This document shows positions 1 through 9,579 of a DNA stretch of 59,591 bases, one piece after another (the stretch's first letter is position 1; every line of letters starts with the position of its first letter). The notes under the pieces are model-generated. The model saw only the letters and a program-made list of their open reading frames with translations, ran no database searches and had not been told where the DNA came from. This DNA comes from an uncultured Prevotellaceae bacterium (GTDB taxonomy: Bacteria; Bacteroidota; Bacteroidia; Bacteroidales; Bacteroidaceae). The position numbers and the translations under genes were made by a program. The DNA lies in NCBI GenBank assembly GCA_947176895.1, contig CAMWSK010000014.1, positions 1 through 59,591 of the forward strand, read 5' to 3'.

Positions 1-74
1 ATTCATTGTGGGCCGTTCTTTTAAACTGGGTGCGGGGATTTGGTGTAAAAAAATTTTCCGTCAAACAAAAACCG

Positions 75-94
75 CCCCCCCCCCCCCCCCCCCC
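75..94. repeat. Homopolymeric C20 tract upstream of upxY
   Basis: Twenty consecutive C residues lie about 90 bp upstream of the antiterminator start codon. No gene is recognised in the first 186 bases. The tract is by far the longest homopolymer in the window and sits where the leader of the capsule operon should be. It could be a slippage-prone regulatory tract, or an assembly or sequencing artefact close to the window edge. No inverted repeats of an invertible promoter are visible in the 186 bases available. Confidence 0.85.
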
Positions 95-186
95 GTCAAA
101 TACTTTTTGGGGAAATTGTGTAACTGCTTGGCTAACAGCAATTATTGAGGCCTTGCAGGACTTGGAGATTTATCGGTTACCATACT

Positions 187-744
187 ATGAGCGATTTCAA
201 GGATCTGTCGATGCAGGCTAAGTGGTATGCCTTGCGTGACCTTAAACGCCCTAATGCAAAGCTTCCCGGCTATAAGTTGCTTGAGGAGGAACTGAGGATG
301 AGGGTCTTTATTCCCAAGAAGGAGAAACTTCTCATGAAGAACGGGAAGAAAGTAAAAATGGAAGTGCCGGTTATTCCCGATTTGCTTTTTGTGCACGACA
401 CGTTGGAAAATGTCAGGCACATTGTGGAGAAAACGGAAACATTGCAATTCCGTTACAAGAGAGGTGGAAGACAACATGAACCCATCGTTGTTCCCGATTA
501 TGACATGGAACGATTCATTCATGCTGTTGAAGTTTCGGGAAAGGCTAAATATTATTTGCCCGAAGATTTGACTTCGCAGATGTGTGGTCGCAGGATTCGT
601 GTTGTGGGTGGCCCGATGGATGGTTCCGAAGGAACGTTGCTTACCATAAGAGGATCCAAGACCCGGCGCTTGCTGGTGGAATTGCCCGGTTTTTTTTCCG
701 TGGGTGTGGAGGTTAATCCTGAGTACATTCATCTTCTGGAATAG
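187..744 (+). CDS. UpxY-family (NusG-like) capsule antiterminator
   Basis: A 185-residue protein with a NusG-type N-terminal domain (WYALRD at about 13-18, central PDLLFVH around 64-70) and a C-terminal KOW segment (GRRIRVVGGPMDGSEG, about 134-149). UpxY proteins of Bacteroidales bind RNA polymerase in the leader of their own capsule operon and prevent early termination across the long transcript. The ATG at 187 is chosen because the upstream 14 codons (from TTG 145) lack family character. It is the first gene of the cluster and points into it. No upxZ-like partner follows, unlike the B. fragilis loci. Family assignment is firm; the regulatory role is by analogy. Confidence 0.88.
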   Translation: MSDFKDLSMQAKWYALRDLKRPNAKLPGYKLLEEELRMRVFIPKKEKLLMKNGKKVKMEVPVIPDLLFVHDTLENVRHIVEKTETLQFRYKRGGRQHEPIVVPDYDMERFIHAVEVSGKAKYYLPEDLTSQMCGRRIRVVGGPMDGSEGTLLTIRGSKTRRLLVELPGFFSVGVEVNPEYIHLLE

Positions 745-787
745 AAACGAAAATAGAGTACTTAACACGATAAAACAACATTCATTT

Positions 788-1894
788 ATGCAATTTTGGA
801 TTTTTAATTGTCTTTTTGTCTTTCTGCTTTGCGTGTTTTTTGCAGGAATTGTTATTCCGCAGATTCTGTTGGTAGCTTTTCGCAACAGGTTGTTTGATGT
901 CCCCGATGAACGTAAGATTCACCGCGGTGCTGTGCCTCGTCTGGGCGGTATCGCGTTTACTCCGGTGAAGTCATTTGTATTGATGTTGTTATTGGGTGTC
1001 AACATGCTACTGGATGTACAGAACGTCTATGTGGAGTTCGAAAAAGATTTGCAAGGCTTATCCTTTGTCTATTGTTCTCTGATGTTGCTATATCTTCTTG
1101 GCATGGCGGATGATCTTGTCGGCGTACAATACAAGGCTAAATTCTTTGCCCAAGTCTTATGCGGAGTGATGTTGGTGGCCGGCGGTATTTGGCTGGACAG
1201 CCTCCACGGCGTATTGTGGATTCATGAAGTTCCCAGATGGATAGGTTATCCGCTGACCGTGTTATTGACTGTATTTATCATTAATGCCGTCAACCTGATA
1301 GATGGTATTGATGGTTTGGCATCCGGTCTGAGTGGTATTGCCTGCCTCTTTTACGGGGTCTTTTTCTTTATTCTGCAAAATTACGTGTATGCTCTGCTTG
1401 CTTTTGCCACTTTAGGGGTGTTGGTTCCTTTCCATTATTATAATGTATGGGGCGATCCTTTGAAACGGAGAAAGATATTCATGGGGGATACGGGCAGCCT
1501 CACCATCGGACTGATGCTTTCCGTCTTGAGTATAAAGTTGGTTACATGTGTTCCTGAGGATGCTTCGGAAATCAATACCATCATATTGGCATTTTCTCCG
1601 TTGCTGGTGCCCGGTTTTGATGTTGTGCGGGTATATTTTCATAGGGTGCGTAATGGAAAGAATCCATTCCTGCCCGATAAGAACCACATCCATCACAGGA
1701 TGCTTGCCGTCGGCATGACGCAACGTACAGCCATGGTTACCATCGTTTTCCTTTCAATGCTGTTCATTGTATGCAATGTCTTGTTGTCGAAACGTGTTTC
1801 TGTGACTTTTCTTTTCCTGTGGGACGTTTTGTTGTGGATAGCAGTCAACATGTGGCTCACCCATAAAATCGGTCAGAAAAATAAAAAACTATAG
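788..1894 (+). CDS. Undecaprenyl-phosphate sugar-1-phosphate transferase (WecA/MraY family)
   Basis: A 368-residue polytopic membrane protein. It shows the family signatures MADDLVG (about 106-112, Mg-binding aspartates), NLIDGIDGLASG (about 169-180), FMGDTGSLTIGL (about 231-242) and the cytoplasmic HIHHRM motif (about 300-305). Members transfer a sugar-1-phosphate from a UDP-sugar to undecaprenyl phosphate, the first step of repeat-unit assembly on the inner face of the membrane. The ATG at 788 places a hydrophobic helix at the N terminus; a longer frame from 704 would overlap upxY. The donor sugar (GlcNAc or another HexNAc) cannot be told from sequence. Its place at the 5' end, before the export genes, suggests it initiates this polysaccharide. 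Confidence 0.9.
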   Translation: MQFWIFNCLFVFLLCVFFAGIVIPQILLVAFRNRLFDVPDERKIHRGAVPRLGGIAFTPVKSFVLMLLLGVNMLLDVQNVYVEFEKDLQGLSFVYCSLMLLYLLGMADDLVGVQYKAKFFAQVLCGVMLVAGGIWLDSLHGVLWIHEVPRWIGYPLTVLLTVFIINAVNLIDGIDGLASGLSGIACLFYGVFFFILQNYVYALLAFATLGVLVPFHYYNVWGDPLKRRKIFMGDTGSLTIGLMLSVLSIKLVTCVPEDASEINTIILAFSPLLVPGFDVVRVYFHRVRNGKNPFLPDKNHIHHRMLAVGMTQRTAMVTIVFLSMLFIVCNVLLSKRVSVTFLFLWDVLLWIAVNMWLTHKIGQKNKKL

Positions 1895-1907
1895 TTATTT
1901 TTGAGAT

Positions 1908-2684
1908 ATGAATTTTTGCAAGAATTTGATTGTGGTGGCTTCTATTCTTGTTTTAGGAGCCTGTTCTGCACCCAAGCAGGTCGCTTATTTCCAAGACTTG
2001 CAACAGGGAGGGAACGCATTAACCGTCGCCAATCCGACAGAAATCAGGATTCGGCCTACAGACAAGTTGTCGATTCGGGTCAACAGTCAGAACCCGAAGC
2101 TTACGGCTCAGTTTACATTATCGGCATCAACTGGTTCTTCCGGAAGTAGTGAGGTCTTGGACTATACTGTGGATTCCGATGGGTGCATAGATTTTCCCGT
2201 ATTGGGGAAGCTTCGCATTGAGGGAAAGACGCGCGAGGAGTTGGCAGCCTATATCAAGAAGGAACTTCAATCCCGTGATTTGGTTACAGACCCTATTGTT
2301 ACGGTTGAGTTTGTCAATCTCTACGTCTCCATCATAGGTGAGGTGAATAGCCCCGGGCGTTATACCATAGATAAGGATTGCTTGACGTTGCCGGAAGCCT
2401 TGAGTTTGGCCGGCGACCTGACCATCCAGGGAAAAAGGGAAAATGTGTTGGTTCTTCGTAATGAAAATGGCAAACAGCAGCCTTATCGGGTGAATCTGTG
2501 CTCTGCCAATAATCTTTATGCGTCTCCGGTTTATTATCTGCAACAGGATGATGTGGTTTATGTGGAGCCTAACAGTATGAAGGTGCGCCAGTCTACGGTG
2601 AACGGAAACACGGTGCGCAGTACCTCGTTCTGGCTGTCGTTGGCCTCTTTCCTGACCTCCATCATTGTATTAATCGTTAGATAA
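1908..2684 (+). CDS. Polysaccharide export outer-membrane lipoprotein (Wza-like)
   Basis: 258 residues beginning with a lipoprotein signal peptide (lipobox LGAC, acylated Cys 19). A poly-export domain (about 35-125) is followed by an SLBB-type segment with IIGEVNSPGRYTI, and the C terminus is a hydrophobic helix (STSFWLSLASFLTSIIVLI). In Wza the C-terminal helix crosses the outer membrane and forms the exit pore. Thirteen bases separate it from the sugar transferase and nine from the kinase, so they are co-transcribed. It is shorter than enteric Wza (about 380 residues), which is usual for Bacteroidetes. Confidence 0.9.
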   Translation: MNFCKNLIVVASILVLGACSAPKQVAYFQDLQQGGNALTVANPTEIRIRPTDKLSIRVNSQNPKLTAQFTLSASTGSSGSSEVLDYTVDSDGCIDFPVLGKLRIEGKTREELAAYIKKELQSRDLVTDPIVTVEFVNLYVSIIGEVNSPGRYTIDKDCLTLPEALSLAGDLTIQGKRENVLVLRNENGKQQPYRVNLCSANNLYASPVYYLQQDDVVYVEPNSMKVRQSTVNGNTVRSTSFWLSLASFLTSIIVLIVR

Positions 2685-2693
2685 AAGATAAAA

Positions 2694-5090
2694 ATGGCAA
2701 CCACACAAAATAGACCTTCCGCACAGAACTCGCAGGATTTCATGCGGATACAAGATTTGTTCTACCTTTGTCTCAACAAATGGTATTGGTTCATTGCCTC
2801 GTTAGGGATATGCCTTGGTGTTGCGGTCTATTACCTGTTGACCACCCCTCCTGTCTATGTCCGCACGGCTTCCATCCTGATAAAGGATGATTCCAAGGGG
2901 GGGGGCTCAACCGGCATGGAGGCATTTGCCGATTTGGGTACGTTTACTGTCGCCACCAATGTCAACAACGAGATGGCGACGTTAAAGTCTCCTGATGTCA
3001 TGCGTGAGGTGGTGTCGAGATTGCATTTGGATGTGGACTACCACGTAGACGGCCGTTATCACAAGCAGACGATTTATGGCAACGAGTTACCTGTTCGTGT
3101 ATCATTTGCCGATTTGCCGGCTGACGAATCGGCTGCCTTTCTTCTCCGTTTGTCAGGGGATGGAACCGTTCGTTTGTCGTCTTTTGTGCATAATGGTGAG
3201 GAAATGGATGTAAAGCCGGATGTGACAGGAACATTGAACGATAGTATTGCCAGTCCGCTGGGTATTATTGTGATTGCCCCTTCGTCTGTTTACACGGCAG
3301 ATACCGAGATAGCCATCCATGTATCCCGAACGCCTCTGGCAGCTGTTGCATCCGCTTGTGTTTCTCGTCTGGCTGTTGCGCGGACCGATGCAAGCACCAA
3401 CATTATCAACCTTTCCTATCAGGATGTATCGCCCCGGCGTGCGGAAGATTTGTTAAATATGCTGATAACGGTCTATAATGAGAATTGGTTGAAGGACAAG
3501 AACCAACTGGCAGTCAGTACCTCCATGTTCATTAACGAACGACTGGGAGTGATAGAAAACGAGTTGGGCCATGTGGATGATGACATTTCTTCCTATAAGA
3601 GTGAACATCTGTTGCCGGATGTGCAGGCTGCCGCAAGTATGTATATGGCACGGGCCAATGCAGCTGAGACGTCTGTCAAGGAACTTAAGGACCAAGTCTA
3701 TATGGCTCGTTACGTTAAAAGCTATTTGACAAATGAGGAAAATATGTTTAAGTTGCTTCCCACCAATTCAGGGATGGAAAGTGCCAACATATCCGCACAG
3801 ATTAATGAATACAACAACCAGTTGCAGGAGCGTAACAATTTGGTTGCGCATAGTAGTACTAAAAACCCGTTGGTAGTAGAAATGGATGCTTCCTTAACGG
3901 ACTTACGTAAGGCTTTAATCTCCTCCATAGACAACCAACTGGTGGCCTTGAACGCGCAAATCAAGAGCCATCAGGCTATCGGCGGGCAAGCGACTTCTCA
4001 AATCGCTTCCAACCCGAAGCAGTCCAAATACCTGCTCAGTGTGGAACGCCAGCAGAAGGTGAAGGAATCATTGTACATTTACCTGTTGCAAAAGCGTGAG
4101 GAGAATGAATTGTCCCAAGCTTTTACTGCTTATAACACCCGTGTCATTACCCGTCCGGGAGGAAGTATGGCTCCTATCGCTCCTGTAAAGAAGAGTATTC
4201 TGCTGGTGGCCTTTGCTGTGGGCATGTTGTTGCCGATAGTCATTATCTTCCTGCATGAGACCATGAATACGAAGTTGCGTGGTCGCAAAGATTTGGAGGG
4301 TATGACGATACCGTTCATCGGAGAAATACCTCTTGCTTTCAGCAGGAAGAGAAAATGGTACACTCTCCGAAAAGAGGAAGCGGGAGGTAAGATTGTGGTC
4401 AAGGAAAAAAGCCGTAATATCATCAATGAGGCATTCCGTGTGGTACGCACCAATCTTGAGTTCATGATGGGAAAGGAACGGGAGTCTAACGTAATCATGC
4501 TGACTTCGGCCAATCCGGGCAGTGGAAAGACGTTTATCACGTTCAACCTTGCAACCAGTTTTGCTGTCAAGGGGAAGCGTGTACTTGTCATTGACCTCGA
4601 TTTGCGAAAAGGCTCTTTGAGTCGCTATGTGGGTAGTCCGGCAACAGGTATTGCCGATTATCTTGCCGAGCAGATAAACTGTATTGATGACGTTATATGT
4701 ACTCCTTCTGAGCATTTGAAGTTGGATGTCATTCCGGCGGGCACCATTCCTCCCAATCCTACGGAACTGCTGTTCTCCGAGCGGTTGGAAAAGTTAATCA
4801 GTGATTTCCGTAAGGAATACGATTATATCTTTATCGACTGTCCTCCTGTGGAGATCGTGGCAGATGCAGCTATCATCAACAAGTTGGCCGATATGACCTT
4901 GTTCATTCTTCGTGCCGGACTGTTGGAACGCAACATGCTTCCTGAAATAGAGCAGTTCTATACCGACAAGAAGTACAAGAACATGTCGCTCTTGCTCAAT
5001 GGTACTGATGGCGGTGGCCGGTATGGATATAAATACGGGTACAAGTACGGCTATCACTATGGGTATGCCGGCTATGCTAAAGACGAATAA
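2694..5090 (+). CDS. Wzc-like chain-length determinant and tyrosine autokinase
   Basis: 798 residues. A Wzz-type N-terminal region has a transmembrane helix at about 28-50, followed by a long periplasmic part with coiled-coil character, a second membrane helix near 505-525 and a cytoplasmic BY-kinase domain. The kinase shows Walker A NPGSGKTF (about 606-613), Walker A' VIDLDLRKG (about 631) and Walker B FIDCPP (about 711). The tail is a tyrosine cluster (GYKYGYKYGYHYGYAGY), the autophosphorylation site in this family. It controls polymerisation and export together with the Wza-like protein and the PHP phosphatase on either side. Codons 69-71 lie in a G9 run (2897-2905), in frame here; a one-base slip would truncate the protein in its N-terminal region. 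Confidence 0.93.
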   Translation: MATTQNRPSAQNSQDFMRIQDLFYLCLNKWYWFIASLGICLGVAVYYLLTTPPVYVRTASILIKDDSKGGGSTGMEAFADLGTFTVATNVNNEMATLKSPDVMREVVSRLHLDVDYHVDGRYHKQTIYGNELPVRVSFADLPADESAAFLLRLSGDGTVRLSSFVHNGEEMDVKPDVTGTLNDSIASPLGIIVIAPSSVYTADTEIAIHVSRTPLAAVASACVSRLAVARTDASTNIINLSYQDVSPRRAEDLLNMLITVYNENWLKDKNQLAVSTSMFINERLGVIENELGHVDDDISSYKSEHLLPDVQAAASMYMARANAAETSVKELKDQVYMARYVKSYLTNEENMFKLLPTNSGMESANISAQINEYNNQLQERNNLVAHSSTKNPLVVEMDASLTDLRKALISSIDNQLVALNAQIKSHQAIGGQATSQIASNPKQSKYLLSVERQQKVKESLYIYLLQKREENELSQAFTAYNTRVITRPGGSMAPIAPVKKSILLVAFAVGMLLPIVIIFLHETMNTKLRGRKDLEGMTIPFIGEIPLAFSRKRKWYTLRKEEAGGKIVVKEKSRNIINEAFRVVRTNLEFMMGKERESNVIMLTSANPGSGKTFITFNLATSFAVKGKRVLVIDLDLRKGSLSRYVGSPATGIADYLAEQINCIDDVICTPSEHLKLDVIPAGTIPPNPTELLFSERLEKLISDFRKEYDYIFIDCPPVEIVADAAIINKLADMTLFILRAGLLERNMLPEIEQFYTDKKYKNMSLLLNGTDGGGRYGYKYGYKYGYHYGYAGYAKDE

Positions 5091-5096
5091 CAGGTG

Positions 5097-5807
5097 ATGT
5101 GGCCGTTTCGTAAGTCAAAGACCCTTGCTCAAAGCGGTGTCTTGCAAGGGATGGCCGATTGCCACAGCCATCTTCTTCCGGGAGTGGACGATGGGGTCCG
5201 GACCCTGGATGAGACGCTCGATATTTTGGGCTTGATGGAGCAACATGGTGTCAGAAAGGTATGGCTTACGCCGCATATCATGGAGGATATCCCCAACGAG
5301 ACCACCCTTTTGCAACAGAAGTTCCGGGAACTGGAGCAAAGTTACAAAGGAGCGATGGAACTGGCCTTGGCTGCGGAATACATGATGGACAATCTTTTTG
5401 AGGAGCGGCTGGAGAAAAACAATCTTCTGCCCCTCCAAGAAGGAAGACGTTACCTCTTGGTGGAAACTTCTTATTATAATCCGCCGATGAACATGCTTTC
5501 CATCTTGCAGCGTATCCAAAGAAAAGGGTATTATCCGCTGTTGGCCCATCCCGAACGATATGAATATATGCAGGTGAAGGATTACAAAGTATTGAAGGAA
5601 GCGAGTGTTTTCTTCCAACTCAATGTTCCTTCGTTGGCCGGGATGTATGGCGGTCATGTGCAGGAAAAGGCCGAATGGCTTTTGAAAAACAATTACTATC
5701 AATTGTGTGGGGGAGACACTCATCGGATGGATGTATGGATGGAAGCGTTCACAAAGTCTCGGCAACCGGAGAAGGTATGGGATATGCTTCGAAACATCCA
5801 GATGTAA
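5097..5807 (+). CDS. PHP-family protein-tyrosine phosphatase (CpsB/YwqE type)
   Basis: 236 residues with metal-binding PHP motifs: [15 protein letters not shown] (about 19-33), HPERYEY in the middle and GGDTHRMD near the end. CpsB/YwqE/Wzb-type enzymes dephosphorylate the tyrosine tail of the cognate BY-kinase. It starts six bases after wzc; ATG 5097 is preferred to the adjacent GTG at 5094. The tight pairing with a kinase carrying an intact Tyr cluster supports a matched kinase/phosphatase control of capsule export. Confidence 0.88.
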   Translation: MWPFRKSKTLAQSGVLQGMADCHSHLLPGVDDGVRTLDETLDILGLMEQHGVRKVWLTPHIMEDIPNETTLLQQKFRELEQSYKGAMELALAAEYMMDNLFEERLEKNNLLPLQEGRRYLLVETSYYNPPMNMLSILQRIQRKGYYPLLAHPERYEYMQVKDYKVLKEASVFFQLNVPSLAGMYGGHVQEKAEWLLKNNYYQLCGGDTHRMDVWMEAFTKSRQPEKVWDMLRNIQM

Positions 5808-5847
5808 GGTGTTCCCGTTTTACGAAAATTTAAATCCATTAAATCAT

Positions 5848-6753
5848 ATGAAAGGTATTGTTTTAGCAGGAGGCAGTGGCACACGCCTCTATCCGATTAC
5901 GAAAGGAGTAAGCAAGCAGTTGTTGCCTATTTTTGACAAGCCGATGGTTTATTATCCGATATCCGTGCTGATGCTTGCCGGTATTCGTGAAATCTTGATT
6001 ATCTCCACGCCTTATGATTTGCCCGGATTCAAGCGCTTGTTGGGAGACGGCTCGGATTACGGAGTGCATTTCGAATACGCAGAGCAGCCTTCGCCTGATG
6101 GCTTGGCTCAGGCTTTTACTATCGGTGAGAAGTTTATCGGAAATGATTCGGTTTGCTTGGTGCTGGGTGACAATATTTTCCATGGAAGCGGCTTTACCTC
6201 TATGTTGAGAGACGCGGTGAGGACTGCCGATGAAGAGCGGAAAGCCACAGTCTTCGGCTATTGGGTGAACGACCCCGAGCGCTATGGTGTGGCAGAATTC
6301 GACAAGAATGGCAACTGCCTTAGCATTGAGGAGAAACCTCTGAAGCCCAAATCCAGCTATGCGGTTGTCGGTCTGTATTTCTATCCTAATAAAGTGGTGG
6401 ATGTTGCCAAGCACATCCAGCCTTCTGCACGCGGAGAGTATGAAATCACCACTGTAAACCAACAGTTCCTGCACGATGGAGAGTTGAAAGTGAAGACCCT
6501 GGGCCGAGGATTTGCCTGGTTGGATACCGGAACTCATGACTCTTTGAGCGAGGCTTCTACATACGTGGAGGTGTTGGAGAAACGCCAGGGACTGAAGGTG
6601 GCTTGTTTGGAGGGAATTGCTTACAGACAAGGGTGGATTTCCGAAGAGCGGATGCGTGAACTGGCACAGCCGATGCTGAAAAACCAATATGGCCAATATC
6701 TGTTGAAGGTGATTGACGAGTTGAAGGAAACAGGAAATTCAAACTTGGAATAA
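5848..6753 (+). CDS. rfbA: Glucose-1-phosphate thymidylyltransferase
   Basis: 301 residues. The N terminus carries the nucleotidyltransferase signature GGSGTRLYP (8-16) followed by [14 protein letters not shown] at about 107-109 is the metal and nucleotide binding loop, and EEKP and [10 protein letters not shown] are the expected later motifs. It makes dTDP-glucose from dTTP and glucose-1-phosphate. It is the first of four dTDP-L-rhamnose genes in the order A-C-D-B. The ATG at 5848 is chosen because the longer frame from 5707 runs back into the phosphatase gene. Length and motifs match RmlA. Confidence 0.96.
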   Translation: MKGIVLAGGSGTRLYPITKGVSKQLLPIFDKPMVYYPISVLMLAGIREILIISTPYDLPGFKRLLGDGSDYGVHFEYAEQPSPDGLAQAFTIGEKFIGNDSVCLVLGDNIFHGSGFTSMLRDAVRTADEERKATVFGYWVNDPERYGVAEFDKNGNCLSIEEKPLKPKSSYAVVGLYFYPNKVVDVAKHIQPSARGEYEITTVNQQFLHDGELKVKTLGRGFAWLDTGTHDSLSEASTYVEVLEKRQGLKVACLEGIAYRQGWISEERMRELAQPMLKNQYGQYLLKVIDELKETGNSNLE

Positions 6754-6759
6754 GAAACA

Positions 6760-7341
6760 ATGGAAGTAATAAAAACGGCGATAGAAGGTGTAGTCATTAT
6801 TGAACCGAGGGTGTTCAAGGATGCCAGAGGTTACTTCTTCGAGAGCTTTTCTCAAAAGGAATTTGAAGAGAAAGTCCGCAAAATCAATTTTGTGCAGGAC
6901 AACGAAAGCATGTCCTCGTATGGTGTCATGCGTGGACTGCATTTCCAGCGTCCTCCTTTTACACAAAGCAAGTTGGTGCGTTGCGTGAAGGGGCGTGTGC
7001 TGGATGTGGCAGTGGATATACGCAAGGGCAGTCCTACATACGGACAGCATGTGGCTGTTGAGCTGACCGAGGACAATCATCGTCAGTTCTTTGTGCCGCG
7101 TGGCTTTGCTCATGGCTTTGCCGTATTGAGTGAAACGGCGGTCTTTCAGTATAAGTGCGACAACTTCTATGCACCGGAGGCTGACGGGGGTATTAGCATC
7201 AAGGACGAGAGTCTGGGGATTGATTGGCAGATTCCCGTTGAAAATGCCCTCCTTTCAGAAAAGGATGTCAAGCATGTGTGTTTGAAAGACTTCGATTCTC
7301 CTTTTGATTATCAGGTAAATTTATATCCCGAATTTGAGTAA
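6760..7341 (+). CDS. rfbC: dTDP-4-dehydrorhamnose 3,5-epimerase
   Basis: 193 residues, cupin fold. FKDARGYFFESF (about 19-30), the catalytic histidine in MRGLHFQ (His 61), DVAVDIRKGSPTYG (about 82-95) and FVPRGFAHGF match RmlC. It epimerises C3 and C5 of dTDP-4-dehydro-6-deoxyglucose, the third step to dTDP-L-rhamnose. It begins six bases after rfbA and ends one base before the rfbD start, so the genes are tightly co-transcribed. Confidence 0.96.
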   Translation: MEVIKTAIEGVVIIEPRVFKDARGYFFESFSQKEFEEKVRKINFVQDNESMSSYGVMRGLHFQRPPFTQSKLVRCVKGRVLDVAVDIRKGSPTYGQHVAVELTEDNHRQFFVPRGFAHGFAVLSETAVFQYKCDNFYAPEADGGISIKDESLGIDWQIPVENALLSEKDVKHVCLKDFDSPFDYQVNLYPEFE

Positions 7342-7342
7342 T

Positions 7343-8254
7343 ATGAATATAGTGGTAACCGGTGCCAACGGACAGTTGGGCAATGAAATGCGCTTGATTG
7401 CCCGGGGAAGTGGCGATAATTATGTCTTTACGGATGTGAACCAGGTGGAGGGCGTAGAAACCGTTCATTTGGATATAACGGATTTGCATGCCGTCCGCAA
7501 GATGGTGGCAGACAAATCGGTGGATGTGATTGTGAATTGTGCGGCTTATACCAATGTGGATGCTGCGGAGAGCAATGAGTCATTGGCTGAGAAGCTGAAT
7601 GCCGAAGCCCCGGAGAATTTGGCAAGGGCGATGAAAGAGGTGAATGGCCTGCTGGTGCAGATTTCCACCGACTATGTATTTGGCAAAGAACCGTACAACA
7701 TCCCGTGTACAGAAGAGCAGCAGGGAACGCCTACAGGTGTTTATGGCTTGACGAAACTACATGGTGAGCAGAAGATTGCTGCTGTTGGTTGCAAGTATGT
7801 CATCATCCGTACGGCATGGCTTTACAGTGAGTTCGGCAAGAATTTCTGCAAGACGATGATGAACCTTACGGCCACCAAGCCTCAGTTGAAAGTTGTGTTC
7901 GACCAGGCCGGCACACCTACCTATGCCTTGGATTTGGCGGAAGCCATCAAACATGTGATTGCCGACTATGCCGGAGAGGCGACGGATGAGCAATACAGCA
8001 AGAGTGGTATCTACCATTATTCCAATGAAGGCGTCTGCTCATGGTACGATTTCACAAAAATGATTGCTGAATACAACGGGACTTCCGCTTGCGATGTGCA
8101 GCCGTGCCACAGCAACGAGTTTCCCACTCCGGTTACCCGCCCCGCCTATTCTGTGCTTGACAAGACCAAAATAAAAGAAACTTTCGGCATCCGTATTCCT
8201 TATTGGACGGAGTCACTGAAACAATGTATCAAGAATCTTAAAAATGAAAAATAA
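7343..8254 (+). CDS. rfbD: dTDP-4-dehydrorhamnose reductase
   Basis: 303 residues, extended short-chain dehydrogenase. Nucleotide-binding GANGQLG (7-13), STDYVF (about 108-113) and the catalytic YGLTK (Tyr 134, Lys 138) are present. It reduces the 4-keto intermediate to dTDP-L-rhamnose. ATG 7343 is chosen over an in-frame upstream TTG at 7334 because it follows the rfbC stop directly and gives the standard MNIVVTG start. Confidence 0.95.
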   Translation: MNIVVTGANGQLGNEMRLIARGSGDNYVFTDVNQVEGVETVHLDITDLHAVRKMVADKSVDVIVNCAAYTNVDAAESNESLAEKLNAEAPENLARAMKEVNGLLVQISTDYVFGKEPYNIPCTEEQQGTPTGVYGLTKLHGEQKIAAVGCKYVIIRTAWLYSEFGKNFCKTMMNLTATKPQLKVVFDQAGTPTYALDLAEAIKHVIADYAGEATDEQYSKSGIYHYSNEGVCSWYDFTKMIAEYNGTSACDVQPCHSNEFPTPVTRPAYSVLDKTKIKETFGIRIPYWTESLKQCIKNLKNEK

Positions 8255-8255
8255 T

Positions 8256-9395
8256 ATGGCAAAGAGAAATATCATTATCACCGGCGGAGCCGGTTTTATC
8301 GGAAGTCACGTCGTTCGTCTGTTCGTGAACAAGTATCCTGAGTACAAGATTATCAACTTGGACAAGTTAACCTATGCCGGCAATCTTGCCAACCTCAAGG
8401 ACATCGAGAGCAAGCCCAACTACAAGTTCGTGAAGATGGACATTTGTGATTTCGATGCATTCTATCAGTTGATGCAGGATGAGCAGGTGGACGGAATCAT
8501 TCACTTGGCAGCCGAAAGCCATGTGGATCGCAGTATCAAGGACCCTTTCACTTTTGCTCGTACCAACGTGATGGGTACACTCTCGTTGCTGCAGGCAGCA
8601 AAACTCTATTGGGAATCGTTACCGGAGAAGTACGAGGGTAAGCGTTTCTACCACATTTCCACGGATGAGGTGTATGGTGCTTTGACAATGAATCATCCCG
8701 AAGGCATCCGGCCTCCGTTTACAACAACGGCCTCTTCCGCCGAACATCATTTGGCATATGGTGATGATTTCTTCTATGAAGACATGAAGTACAATCCTCA
8801 TAGTCCTTATTCGGCGGCAAAGGCTTCGAGCGACCATTTCGTGCGTGCCTACCACGATACCTACGGAATGCCGACGATTGTCACCAACTGCTCTAATAAC
8901 TATGGTCCCTATCAGTTCCCCGAGAAGTTGATACCTCTGTTCATCAATAACATCCGCCATCGCAAGCCGTTGCCCGTATATGGCAAGGGAGAGAACGTGC
9001 GCGACTGGTTGTTTGTGGAGGATCATGCCCGTGCCATTGATGTGATATTCCACAACGGCAAGATTGCCGAGACCTATAACATCGGTGGTTTCAACGAATG
9101 GAAGAACATTGACATCATCAAGGTGGTCATCAAGACGGTTGATCGTTTGCTCGGACGTGCCGAAGGTGAAGATTTGAATCTGATAACCTACGTTACCGAC
9201 CGTTTGGGACACGATGCCCGCTATGCTATTGACAGCACCAAACTGCAGAAGGAACTGGGTTGGGAGCCAAGCCTCCAGTTCGAGGAAGGCATCGAAAAGA
9301 CGGTCCGTTGGTACTTGGATAATCAGGAATGGATGGACAACATCACCTCCGGTGAATACGAAAAGTATTACGAGGAGATGTATAAGGGAAGGTAA
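8256..9395 (+). CDS. rfbB: dTDP-glucose 4,6-dehydratase
   Basis: 379 residues, extended SDR. GGAGFIGSH (10-18) binds NAD, STDE (about 135-138) and YSAAK (185-189) are the catalytic motifs, and GENVRDWLFVEDH is typical of RmlB. It converts dTDP-glucose to dTDP-4-keto-6-deoxyglucose. About 25 residues longer than enteric RmlB owing to an insert before the YxxxK motif, a common Bacteroidetes form. Either ATG 8244 (overlapping rfbD) or ATG 8256 is possible; the latter follows the rfbD stop and gives MAKRNIIITGG. It is the last of the conserved 5' block; relics begin just downstream. Confidence 0.95.
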   Translation: MAKRNIIITGGAGFIGSHVVRLFVNKYPEYKIINLDKLTYAGNLANLKDIESKPNYKFVKMDICDFDAFYQLMQDEQVDGIIHLAAESHVDRSIKDPFTFARTNVMGTLSLLQAAKLYWESLPEKYEGKRFYHISTDEVYGALTMNHPEGIRPPFTTTASSAEHHLAYGDDFFYEDMKYNPHSPYSAAKASSDHFVRAYHDTYGMPTIVTNCSNNYGPYQFPEKLIPLFINNIRHRKPLPVYGKGENVRDWLFVEDHARAIDVIFHNGKIAETYNIGGFNEWKNIDIIKVVIKTVDRLLGRAEGEDLNLITYVTDRLGHDARYAIDSTKLQKELGWEPSLQFEEGIEKTVRWYLDNQEWMDNITSGEYEKYYEEMYKGR

Positions 9396-9579
9396 TCCCC
9401 GCCCCGTCATGTGGATGAAAAGAATGGATTATGTCCACTAAGATATAGACTTGGAGTATTGAGTTTCACATAGAGCACTATCTTGCTGCCTACAGGTTAG
9501 GCGCAATGCTGCGTGATACGATGCTGTTTGTGGTGGCACCCCCGAATGATAAAACTACAGTGTTGGGCATGGTTTTGCC

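Noticed and set aside
1..186. Invertible promoter typical of Bacteroides capsule loci
   Set aside because: No inverted-repeat pair or invertase gene is visible in the short upstream stretch available.
6..221. Small frame with a run of prolines spanning the C tract
   Set aside because: The prolines are only the C20 run read as codons; no start context, and it overlaps the upxY start in another frame.
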